From positions 1 to 9,805 of the forward strand of contig JBIIVF010000095.1 in assembly GCA_044339595.1 (NCBI GenBank): a stretch of DNA of 9,805 bases, in the 5' to 3' direction. Positions 1-5,623 of this stretch are shown one piece after another (positions within the stretch are counted from its first letter, which is position 1; each line of letters opens with the position of its first letter). The translations under genes were made by a program, and so were the position numbers. The notes beneath the pieces are model-generated. The model was not told the DNA's origin. It searched no databases and saw nothing but the letters and a program-made list of their open reading frames with translations. The DNA comes from CAZTGZ01 sp044339595 (lineage in GTDB: Bacteria > Bacteroidota > Bacteroidia > NS11-12g > UBA9320).

Positions 1-879
1 ACGCGCCAAGGCACCGTTGAAAGTTAAGGGGATGTTTAATCCGGCGGCAGCGGTCAAATCAAGCAAGTTCTCCATTTCCGCAATGCCTTTTAATCCGATG
101 GATGAGTCTTTTAAGGAAATTTTTAGCTTGTTCAGATTTTCAACGGTCAACTCGAAGGACTGCAACATGGCAGTGAGAATAGCGATTTGATGATCATCAA
201 ATTGGTTGGCTTTGAGATCTTGTTTAACCCCGTCCAGTCCAATTTTGTCGAGCTTATCAATAATGATGGTTAGCAACCTGAATTTTTCCTGGGCGCCCAT
301 TACTTCTGAAAAGCCTTCTAATATTTTTCGGTTATTGATCTGAACTTTTACGTCCAGATTTAAAATTCCGAAGACCTCTTCGTAAATTTTGAGTAAATCA
401 CATTCGCTGACCAACGAATCTGTTCCGATTACATCTGCATCGCATTGCCAGAACTCGCGGTAACGTCCTTTTTGTGGCTTGTCAGCTCTCCAAACCGGTT
501 GCATTTGATATCTTCTAAAGGGCATTTGTAAATCGTTCCGATGTTGCACCACGAAACGGGCGAGCGGAACCGTTAAATCGTACCGCAGACCTTTATCACT
601 GATCCATTTCAACAACTCACCGGCAGTTCCATTCAGTCGGGATGTTTCAGGCACTTCGCTTATGAAATCTCCTGAATTCAACACTTTGAACAAAAGTTTA
701 TCGCCTTCTTCTCCGTATTTCCCTGTTAAAGTGCTCAAATTTTCAAGGGCAGGAGTTTCAATGGGTAAAAATCCAAATTTTCTAAAAACGGTTTCAATGG
801 TTGACAACAGGTACTTTCTGCGCAACATGGTTTCCGGAAGGAAATCTCTGGTACCTTTAGGCAAGGATGGTTTCTGCAT
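1..879 (-). CDS. hisS: Histidyl-tRNA synthetase, N-terminal 293 residues (partial at window edge)
   Basis: Class II aminoacyl-tRNA synthetase that charges tRNA-His with histidine in the cytoplasm. The protein starts MQKPSLPKGTRDFLPE, the usual HisRS opening with the GTRDFLP signature. FLPIETPALE (residues 37-46) fits class II motif 1, RYDLTVPLARF (99-109) is the conserved ATP/His site segment, and GRYREFWQCDADVIG (138-152) is motif 2 with the ATP-contacting Arg and Glu. The reading frame stays open to base 1 and breaks off at ...TFNGALAR, immediately before where the histidine-specific GLDYYTG motif should follow. The C-terminal anticodon domain and motif 3 therefore lie outside the window. 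ATG at 877-879 is the only sensible start: an in-frame stop lies at 904-906 and the N-terminus aligns with the family. The identification is certain; integrity beyond the edge cannot be judged. Confidence 0.97.
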   Translation of the reverse strand, partial: MQKPSLPKGTRDFLPETMLRRKYLLSTIETVFRKFGFLPIETPALENLSTLTGKYGEEGDKLLFKVLNSGDFISEVPETSRLNGTAGELLKWISDKGLRYDLTVPLARFVVQHRNDLQMPFRRYQMQPVWRADKPQKGRYREFWQCDADVIGTDSLVSECDLLKIYEEVFGILNLDVKVQINNRKILEGFSEVMGAQEKFRLLTIIIDKLDKIGLDGVKQDLKANQFDDHQIAILTAMLQSFELTVENLNKLKISLKDSSIGLKGIAEMENLLDLTAAAGLNIPLTFNGALAR

Positions 880-883
880 GCCA

Positions 884-891
884 CAAAGATA
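884..891 (-). promoter_or_regulatory. Candidate -7 promoter element (TATCTTTG) directly before hisS
   Basis: On the minus strand TATCTTTG matches the Bacteroidota -7 consensus TAnnTTTG exactly and ends only 4 bases before the hisS ATG. Transcription would then begin at or next to the start codon, giving a leaderless or nearly leaderless mRNA. The weak point is the -33 box: the nearest TTTG is only 13 bases upstream, where about 17-23 is expected. The same bases form a perfect 6-bp inverted repeat (CACAAA/TTTGTG, 882-899), which could be coincidental. Confidence 0.35.
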
Positions 892-961
892 ATTTTGTGC
901 GCATCAAATTCTTCATTAAACGTGCCTTTAATCAGAAATGGGCAACGCAATAGACAGGGTT

Positions 962-979
962 TAACCCAAATTCATTAGG
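962..979 (+). repeat. Short copy of dispersed TAACCCAAAT...ATTAGG repeat
   Basis: TAACCCAAATTCATTAGG lies in the 234-base gap between hisS and the LtaS-like gene. Its two ends match the ends of the longer unit at 5522-5569 (TAACCCAAAT and ATTAGG), with only two bases between them instead of 32. It is preceded by GGG so that GGGTTTAACCC (957-967) is a near-perfect small palindrome. The rest of the gap (980-1113) holds only the terminator candidate described separately and no convincing gene. Confidence 0.4.
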
Positions 980-1011
980 AGGAATCATGATGGGTAGATT
1001 TTTAGATTGCT

Positions 1012-1047
1012 AAAAATGCTCAATTCTTATTGCAGTCATTAGAATTG
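1012..1047 (-). terminator. Weak intrinsic terminator candidate after the LtaS-like gene
   Basis: CAATTCT (1021-1027) and AGAATTG (1041-1047) form a perfect 7-bp stem with a 13-base loop. On the minus strand it is followed 4 bases later by TTTTT (1012-1016). It lies about 66 bases downstream of the LtaS-like stop codon and before hisS, so it would separate the two transcripts. The stem is AT-rich and the loop long, so efficiency is doubtful. Confidence 0.35.
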
Positions 1048-1113
1048 TGACGCCTTAAAGCTTTGATATTCAATACACTACAAAAAGAATGAATGTTAAA
1101 GTCGGATTTGGTT

Positions 1114-2952
1114 CTAATACACCAACTGCTTTTTCTGTAATCTTTGTTGAAAGGAACCTACCGTCTGGTGCATGTTGTTCAAGAGCATCGATGCTTCTTC
1201 CATTTTCTCAGCATATAAATTGTGCGCCGCATCCGGGTCATTCTTTAAATCAAAATAACCGGAAATGGCATTGCCTTGGGTCATGATGAAACGGTTCTTT
1301 TCAATATATCCGTAGTTGCCCTGAAAATATTGAAATGCCCTACCTGAACTGGTGCTATCCAACAACGATCTTCCCATAGAAATGAAAGGTTCAGAATAAC
1401 CGATTAAGTCTAAAACAGTAGGTAAGAGGTCGATGTGTTGGCCGGTCTTCTCCGAATGACCTTTAAACTGAAGTTTTTCTGAATAAATGAGGAGCGGTAT
1501 TTCATATCTTCCGGCCGGATTTTGATATCGGGCAGTTTCATTCATGGCGGTATGGTCTGCTGTGAGAATGAAAATGGTATTTTCAAACCACGGATGTTTG
1601 GCTGCTTCTATGAAAAATTTCTTTAAAGCATCATCCGCGTATTGAATGCTCTTATGAATGGGCAAAGTGCCTTCTTGAAATTCACCGGCATATTGATTTG
1701 GAATGGTATAAGGATGGTGACTGCTCAACGTGAAAATGCCTGTTAAAAAGGGTTGTTCCATCTGATCCATTTCACGGGTGCTGTATAGAAAAAAAGGTTC
1801 ATCAAAAATACCCCACTGACCATCTGCATCCTCCGGTTTCCCTTTGAAATCATTTTTACTATAATAACGGTCAAAACCACAACGCAGCAAAAAAGGTTTA
1901 AATCCCATGGAACCTTCATCCGCACCATGAAAAAAGGCACTCTGGTATCCCATTTTTTTGAGACATGCCGCCATGCCTGTGAATCTTTCTCCCGCAGCAG
2001 ATGAGGTAATCAATGGCTTGTTAAACAAGGCTGGAATAGAAGCGAAAATCGCCGGAACTGCATCCATTGATTTCAATCCGTTGGCATAGAAATGATCGAA
2101 ATACAGGGATTTTTCTGTTAAACTATCCAGAAAGGGGGTGTAAGATGGGCGCCCAAGCCCATTCTTGCCTGTATATTCTTTTCCAAAACTTTCAAGCACA
2201 ATCAGACACACATTGTAAGGTTGAGCCGTCTTTGAGAATTGCTGCACGTCTTCTTGCAGGGGCAGGGCATTAGGAATCGATTCTGCAAAAATTCGACCAT
2301 CATCGCCTAAAAAAGATTGTGCAAAAACGAGTCCGGAGTTCAGGCTAACGGGCCAGGGGCCATTTGGGGCGAAGAGGATGGCATCGGTATAATGCAAAGG
2401 TTTTAATCGGGTTCCACCGCGGGCGACAAAAATCCCGATTGGTATCATCAGTAGAAAAAGTGCATGTTTCCAACGGTTGTTTTTTGAATTGGTTAATTTG
2501 GGGTAGTATTTCCACAAAACAAAAACGACCAACAGGATCCAAATTACCGCCCACCAGTAATCAAAAACATAAACGAATAGAGAAATATTATTCTCTCCTC
2601 CCATATTCAGCAATTCTGCACCGGTTCTCACCTTTGAAAAAGGGAAAAATAGGGTATCGATGGTGGATAACAGAATGAGAAAAAAAGAAACAATCAGGGT
2701 ATAGACCTTACCGATATGGCTGAAAGTGGGTATCTTATCCTCAAACCAAGTGAGAAAGAGCAGGGGTAGGTAGGCGTACCAACAAAAAATCCAGTCGAAT
2801 AGAAACCCACCTAGGAAGCTGAAAATCCAGCCTGACCAATCCCCATCGGGAAGTTGATTCAGGTTGTACCATACAAAAAACAACCTCAAAACTAGCATGA
2901 GGGTCAATAAGAAGGTCAAACGAAGCAGATATGTCTTAAAGGACGACGGCAA
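1114..2952 (-). CDS. LTA synthase family membrane phosphotransferase (sulfatase/alkaline phosphatase fold)
   Basis: The 612-residue protein has the layout of LtaS/OpgB-type enzymes: about five membrane helices in residues 8-177, a linker, then an extracytoplasmic sulfatase-fold domain from about 245 to 580. The metal-site motifs are visible: VLESFG with Glu254, NGLKSMDAVPAIFASIP with Ser295 at the nucleophile position (Thr in S. aureus LtaS), FHGADEGSMG with His342, TLSSHHPYTIP with His412/413, and TADHT with Asp466 and His467. In this family such enzymes move phosphoglycerol or phosphoethanolamine from phospholipids to glycans or lipids on the outer face of the inner membrane. The acceptor here is unknown, and classical lipoteichoic acid is not expected in this phylum. 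The start is TTG at 2950-2952: an in-frame stop lies at 2956-2958, and the next ATG (codon 19) would remove most of the first helix. Family assignment is firm; substrate and exact start are not. Confidence 0.88.
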   Translation of the reverse strand: MPSSFKTYLLRLTFLLTLMLVLRLFFVWYNLNQLPDGDWSGWIFSFLGGFLFDWIFCWYAYLPLLFLTWFEDKIPTFSHIGKVYTLIVSFFLILLSTIDTLFFPFSKVRTGAELLNMGGENNISLFVYVFDYWWAVIWILLVVFVLWKYYPKLTNSKNNRWKHALFLLMIPIGIFVARGGTRLKPLHYTDAILFAPNGPWPVSLNSGLVFAQSFLGDDGRIFAESIPNALPLQEDVQQFSKTAQPYNVCLIVLESFGKEYTGKNGLGRPSYTPFLDSLTEKSLYFDHFYANGLKSMDAVPAIFASIPALFNKPLITSSAAGERFTGMAACLKKMGYQSAFFHGADEGSMGFKPFLLRCGFDRYYSKNDFKGKPEDADGQWGIFDEPFFLYSTREMDQMEQPFLTGIFTLSSHHPYTIPNQYAGEFQEGTLPIHKSIQYADDALKKFFIEAAKHPWFENTIFILTADHTAMNETARYQNPAGRYEIPLLIYSEKLQFKGHSEKTGQHIDLLPTVLDLIGYSEPFISMGRSLLDSTSSGRAFQYFQGNYGYIEKNRFIMTQGNAISGYFDLKNDPDAAHNLYAEKMEEASMLLNNMHQTVGSFQQRLQKKQLVY

Positions 2953-3003
2953 ATGTTAATAGAATGTTATGATTTAGCAATAGTAAGGATTAGTCTCGAA
3001 TCT

Positions 3004-3040
3004 TTAACCCCCAATTCGTTATTAGAATCCATAACGATAA
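3004..3040 (+). repeat. Hairpin-bearing repeat-like element in the LtaS-rpmE2 gap
   Basis: The stretch opens with TTAACCCCCAATTCGTTATTAG, resembling the TAACCCAAAT...ATTAGG units elsewhere in the window, and contains a perfect 7-bp stem TCGTTAT (3016-3022) / ATAACGA (3031-3037) with an 8-base loop. It sits upstream of both divergent genes. The match to the other copies is partial, so membership of the same family is tentative. Confidence 0.3.
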
Positions 3041-3186
3041 GATAAACAGGTATGTATGTTATTTAATTTCTAAAAAGTGCCATGATCATTTTTATGATCC
3101 AAACTCAAAGGCGTCATTAATAACCGGTAAGTCTCATGTTAAATTAGAGTGAAATCGGACGCACTTTTGTTTTCAAAAGGTCTTTG

Positions 3187-3218
3187 TTTGGAATTTGCAT
3201 AAATTAATTTTACATTTG
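3187..3218 (+). promoter_or_regulatory. Bacteroidota-type promoter for rpmE2
   Basis: TTTG (3187-3190), a 20-base spacer and TACATTTG (3211-3218) reproduce the Bacteroidota vegetative promoter (TTTG, about 20 bases, TAnnTTTG) without mismatch. Transcription should begin a few bases after 3218, leaving a 5' leader of about 20 bases before the rpmE2 ATG at 3243. No Shine-Dalgarno sequence is seen in that A-rich leader, which is normal for the phylum. Confidence 0.75.
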
Positions 3219-3242
3219 CAACCATTTAAGAGAACAATCAGC

Positions 3243-3491
3243 ATGAAACCAGAAATTCATCCTTCAAATTACAGAATGGTCGTGTTTAAAGACATGTCGA
3301 ACGATCATTCTTTCATTACTAAATCAACTGTTGAAACCAGAGAATCAGTGGTATGGGAAGATGGCAATGAATATCCATTATATAAACTTGAAATTTCGAA
3401 CACTTCGCATCCTTTCTACACGGGTAAATCTAACCTTGTAGATACTGCAGGTAGAATCGATAAATTCAACAAGCGTTACGCCAAGAAATAA
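3243..3491 (+). CDS. rpmE2: Ribosomal protein L31, type B (zinc-independent)
   Basis: An 82-residue large-subunit ribosomal protein. It opens with MKPEIHPSNYRMVVFKD and ends with HPFYTGKSNLVDTAGRIDKF plus NKRYAKK, the standard type B L31 ends. It contains no cysteine at all, so it is the C-minus paralogue that does not bind zinc. In many bacteria this form replaces the zinc-binding L31 when zinc is scarce; in Bacteroidota it is often the main form. I chose ATG 3243 over an in-frame TTG at 3195, because the longer version adds 16 unrelated residues and would place the start inside the promoter. It is transcribed alone: its own promoter lies upstream and a strong terminator follows 29 bases after the stop. 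Confidence 0.95.
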   Translation: MKPEIHPSNYRMVVFKDMSNDHSFITKSTVETRESVVWEDGNEYPLYKLEISNTSHPFYTGKSNLVDTAGRIDKFNKRYAKK

Positions 3492-3519
3492 TATTTCTTC
3501 TCAAAATACTTTAATAATG

Positions 3520-3549
3520 AAGCCTTCTTTTGGAAGGCTTTGTTTTTTT
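3520..3549 (+). terminator. Strong intrinsic terminator of rpmE2
   Basis: AAGCCTTC (3520-3527) and GAAGGCTT (3533-3540) form a perfect 8-bp stem with a 5-base loop, followed by TGTTTTTTT (3541-3549). It ends transcription after rpmE2, 28 bases past the stop codon, and just 16 bases before the next ATG on the same strand. The glmU-like gene therefore needs its own start site or readthrough. Confidence 0.85.
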
Positions 3550-3560
3550 ATGATACTTTG
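3529..3560 (+). promoter_or_regulatory. Candidate promoter of glmU-like/tpiA pair, embedded in the rpmE2 terminator
   Basis: TTTG in the terminator loop (3529-3532) lies exactly 20 bases before ATACTTTG (3553-3560). That is correct spacing for a Bacteroidota promoter, though the -7 box has AT where TA is expected. If used, transcription would begin about 5 bases on, at or near the ATG at 3566, giving a leaderless mRNA. It is the only promoter-like site that fits between the terminator and the gene. Confidence 0.3.
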
Positions 3561-3565
3561 TGCTT

Positions 3566-4753
3566 ATGGTATTATTCGACGATAACAAAAGGGAAAATCT
3601 ATTCCCCTTATTATTTACAAGACCGGCGGGTGCTTTGAGGGTCGGCACATTGACCATCGCCGAAAAATGGGAAAAACGCACCGGTTTTCAGGTTTTCTTC
3701 GATATGCCTGAATATTTAAACCACCTTTTTCCATCCTTAGACAGAACTTCTACATTGAGGGTAAACGGTAGACTTTTACCGGATGCACGTATCATCGATC
3801 AACTTTTACAATTGAACAACGGCGAAGCCTTGATCGGAAAGGATGGAGAGCTATTGGGTTATCATGGTGATACCTCATATTTAGCCTCTACTAACCTGAT
3901 TTTTAAAATATCAGATTACAGCTTGCCCTATTCGATACTCGAAAGACCTTATGATTTGTTTCGGCTTAATGGTCAGGAATTGGAGAAGGATTTTGAAATA
4001 CTCACACACAGAAGAACCTCAGCCAATATTGAAGGAACAAATACACTCATTCATGAGCACCGGATATTTGCCGAACCGGGGGTGAAAGTGCTTTGTTCAA
4101 CTTTAAATGCCTTGGATGGTCCTATTTATTTGGGGGAAGATGCAGAAATCATGGAAGGAAGTCACGTGAGAGGTGGTTTTTCATTAGGCGAGCAATCGAC
4201 CCTCAAAATGGCTTCAAAAATTTATGGACCTACCACCATTGGTCCACATTGCAAGGTAGGTGGTGAAGTCAATAATGCAGTATTTTTGGGCTATAGCAAC
4301 AAAGCACATGACGGATTTTTGGGCAATGCGGTGATTGGGGAGTGGTGCAATTTGGGAGCAGACAGCAATAACTCTAATCTGAAGAATAATTACGAAATGG
4401 TAAAGCTTTGGAATTATGCATCCGGAAGATTTGACAATTCCGGTTTGCAATTCTGCGGTCTCATTATGGGTGACCATAGTAAGTGCGGCATCAATACCAT
4501 GTTTAATACCGGAACAGTGGTAGGGGTTTCGGCCAATATTTTTGGCAGCGGATTCCCAAGAAATTTTGTTCCTTCTTTTGCCTGGGGCGGCGCCTCCGGG
4601 TTTGAAACATTTGCACTGAAAAAGGCTTTTGAAGTAGCCGAAAGGGTTTATGAACGCAGAGGACTGCATTTCGGAGATGCAGAAAAATCGATGTTAGAAA
4701 ATGTATTTGAGCAAACTGCTCAATATCGAAATTGGGAAAACCAAAAAAAATAA
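3566..4753 (+). CDS. GlmU-family protein (alternate bacterial GlmU: sugar nucleotidyltransferase plus left-handed beta-helix acyltransferase)
   Basis: A protein of 395 residues from this ATG, or 397 from an in-frame GTG at 3560 (used for numbering here). It matches the 'alternate bacterial GlmU' family known from Bacteroidota, thought to convert glucosamine-1-phosphate to UDP-GlcNAc for peptidoglycan and lipopolysaccharide. The N-terminus (VLFDDNKRENLFPLLFTRPAG, then LRVGTLTIAEKW) is the family's version of the nucleotidyltransferase start and lacks the classical LAAGxGTRM loop. From about residue 168 it turns into hexapeptide repeats of a left-handed beta-helix: PIYLGEDAEIMEGSHVRG, then GYSNKAHDGFLGNAVIGEWC with His250, the likely acetyltransfer base, then GLIMGDHSKCGINTMFNTG. 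The GTG start matches homologue length slightly better, but ATG is the stronger codon and GTG overlaps the candidate promoter. tpiA follows after 6 bases in the same frame, so co-transcription is expected. Confidence 0.85.
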   Translation: MVLFDDNKRENLFPLLFTRPAGALRVGTLTIAEKWEKRTGFQVFFDMPEYLNHLFPSLDRTSTLRVNGRLLPDARIIDQLLQLNNGEALIGKDGELLGYHGDTSYLASTNLIFKISDYSLPYSILERPYDLFRLNGQELEKDFEILTHRRTSANIEGTNTLIHEHRIFAEPGVKVLCSTLNALDGPIYLGEDAEIMEGSHVRGGFSLGEQSTLKMASKIYGPTTIGPHCKVGGEVNNAVFLGYSNKAHDGFLGNAVIGEWCNLGADSNNSNLKNNYEMVKLWNYASGRFDNSGLQFCGLIMGDHSKCGINTMFNTGTVVGVSANIFGSGFPRNFVPSFAWGGASGFETFALKKAFEVAERVYERRGLHFGDAEKSMLENVFEQTAQYRNWENQKK

Positions 4754-4759
4754 TTGAAT

Positions 4760-5524
4760 ATGATTCGCAAAAAAATTGTAGCCGGCAACTGGAAAATGAA
4801 TACCAACCTGAATAGGGCAAAGGAATTGGTGACAGAGATAAAAGGGATGATGAAAAATGAAATGATTGCCGATACAGAGGTGATTTTATTTCCGCCGTAT
4901 CCATTTTTATCGGTGGTGGCGTCCTTGTCGAAAGATTCTGATCTGCAGACAGGTGCTCAAAATGTGTCCCAGTTTAAAGATGGAGCCTATACAGGAGAAG
5001 TGTCAGCAGAGATGTTGTTGTCACTCGATGTGAGTCATACCTTAATTGGGCATTCTGAGCGAAGACAATATTTCGGTGAAAACCATGATGTGCTCAAAGC
5101 AAAGGTCGACAGAGGATTGGATTCAGGATTAAATGTCATCTGTTGTTGTGGTGAAACACTCGACCAACGACAATCAAACCTACATTTTGAGACCGTCCGG
5201 AATCAACTCATTGATTCTTTGTTTCATGTGGATGCCTTTAAATTGCATAAGATTGTAATTGCCTATGAACCTGTTTGGGCCATTGGTACCGGAGTTACCG
5301 CAAGCACCGAACAAGCTCAAGAAATGCACGCTTTTATCAGAAACTTGGTGAAAACAAAGTATGGTGCACCTGCAGCAGATGCCATGAGAATTTTGTACGG
5401 CGGAAGTGTGAAGTCTTCCAATGCGCATGAATTATTTTCATGTGCAGATATCGATGGGGGATTGATTGGAGGAGCTGCCCTCGAATCGAGGAGTTTTATG
5501 GATATTGTGAAGGCTTCAGTGTAA
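4760..5524 (+). CDS. tpiA: Triosephosphate isomerase
   Basis: A 254-residue glycolytic enzyme of normal length that interconverts dihydroxyacetone phosphate and glyceraldehyde-3-phosphate in the cytoplasm. All catalytic motifs are present: GNWKMN (9-14) with Asn10 and Lys12, GHSERR (97-102) with the electrophile His98, AYEPVWAIGTG (168-178) with the base Glu170 and the start of flexible loop 6, then YGGSV (213-217) and GGLIGGAAL (233-241) for phosphate binding. ATG at 4760 was chosen over the in-frame TTG at 4754, because the family begins directly with a short (M)xRKKIVAGNWKMN stretch. It lies 6 bases after the glmU-like stop and no terminator separates them. An unusual detail is the run of three cysteines (128-130), where many homologues have a single Cys. 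Its TAA stop is also the first three bases of a repeat unit. Confidence 0.98.
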   Translation: MIRKKIVAGNWKMNTNLNRAKELVTEIKGMMKNEMIADTEVILFPPYPFLSVVASLSKDSDLQTGAQNVSQFKDGAYTGEVSAEMLLSLDVSHTLIGHSERRQYFGENHDVLKAKVDRGLDSGLNVICCCGETLDQRQSNLHFETVRNQLIDSLFHVDAFKLHKIVIAYEPVWAIGTGVTASTEQAQEMHAFIRNLVKTKYGAPAADAMRILYGGSVKSSNAHELFSCADIDGGLIGGAALESRSFMDIVKASV

Positions 5525-5569
5525 CCCAAATCGTTCTTTAGCTGCGTTATTTACGAACGACTTATTAGG
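5522..5569 (+). repeat. Repeat unit with internal hairpin, beginning at the tpiA stop codon
   Basis: A 48-base unit that opens TAACCCAAATCG, whose first three bases are the tpiA stop, and closes CTTATTAGG. Inside, TCGTTC (5531-5536) pairs with GAACGA (5555-5560) to give a perfect 6-bp stem with an 18-base loop. A second unit with the same opening follows 2 bases later. It may also act in transcription termination, but no T-run follows the stem. Confidence 0.5.
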
Positions 5570-5571
5570 TA

Positions 5572-5623
5572 TAACCCAAATCGTCGTTTATGCTCGTTTT
5601 GTTTTAAGGACTGATTGGGTTTA
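5572..5623 (+). repeat. Second repeat unit, running into the end of the convergent gene
   Basis: It starts TAACCCAAATCGTCGTTTA, matching the first 13 bases of the preceding unit (TAACCCAAATCGT), and ends GATTGGGTTTA (5613-5623). That end is close to the reverse complement of the opening, with a one-base shift, so the unit can fold on itself. Its right part overlaps the stop and last codons of the minus-strand gene ending at 5604, encoding that protein's final residues NPISP. Confidence 0.45.

Noticed and set aside
662..892. Plus-strand 76-codon frame opposite hisS
   Set aside because: It is entirely antisense to well-conserved HisRS coding sequence and shows no domain.
998..1017. ATTTTTA/TAAAAAT inverted repeat as a terminator
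   Set aside because: A 7-bp stem of A and T only is too weak; the T-run on the minus strand is better explained as the tail of the stem at 1021-1047.
2364..2678. Plus-strand 104-codon frame opposite the LtaS-like gene
   Set aside because: It is the complement of the membrane-helix region; the basic, Trp-rich product is typical of antisense artefacts.
3084..3099. GATCAT-TTTT-ATGATC inverted repeat in the rpmE2 upstream region
   Set aside because: It has only 6 AT-rich pairs, no T-run on either side and no position relative to the promoter that suggests an operator; probably chance.
3195..3242. Upstream TTG start extending rpmE2 by 16 residues
   Set aside because: The extension lies across a consensus promoter and is not part of the L31 family; ATG 3243 fits exactly.
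4743..4750. Run of eight A at the end of the glmU-like gene as a programmed frameshift site
   Set aside because: tpiA is in the same frame as the glmU-like gene, so a shift would not join them; the run simply encodes the terminal lysines.
4214..4904. Minus-strand open frames of 151 and 133 codons opposite the glmU-like gene and the start of tpiA
   Set aside because: They lie antisense to strongly conserved proteins, overlap each other and have low-complexity, unfamily-like sequences; they are shadows.
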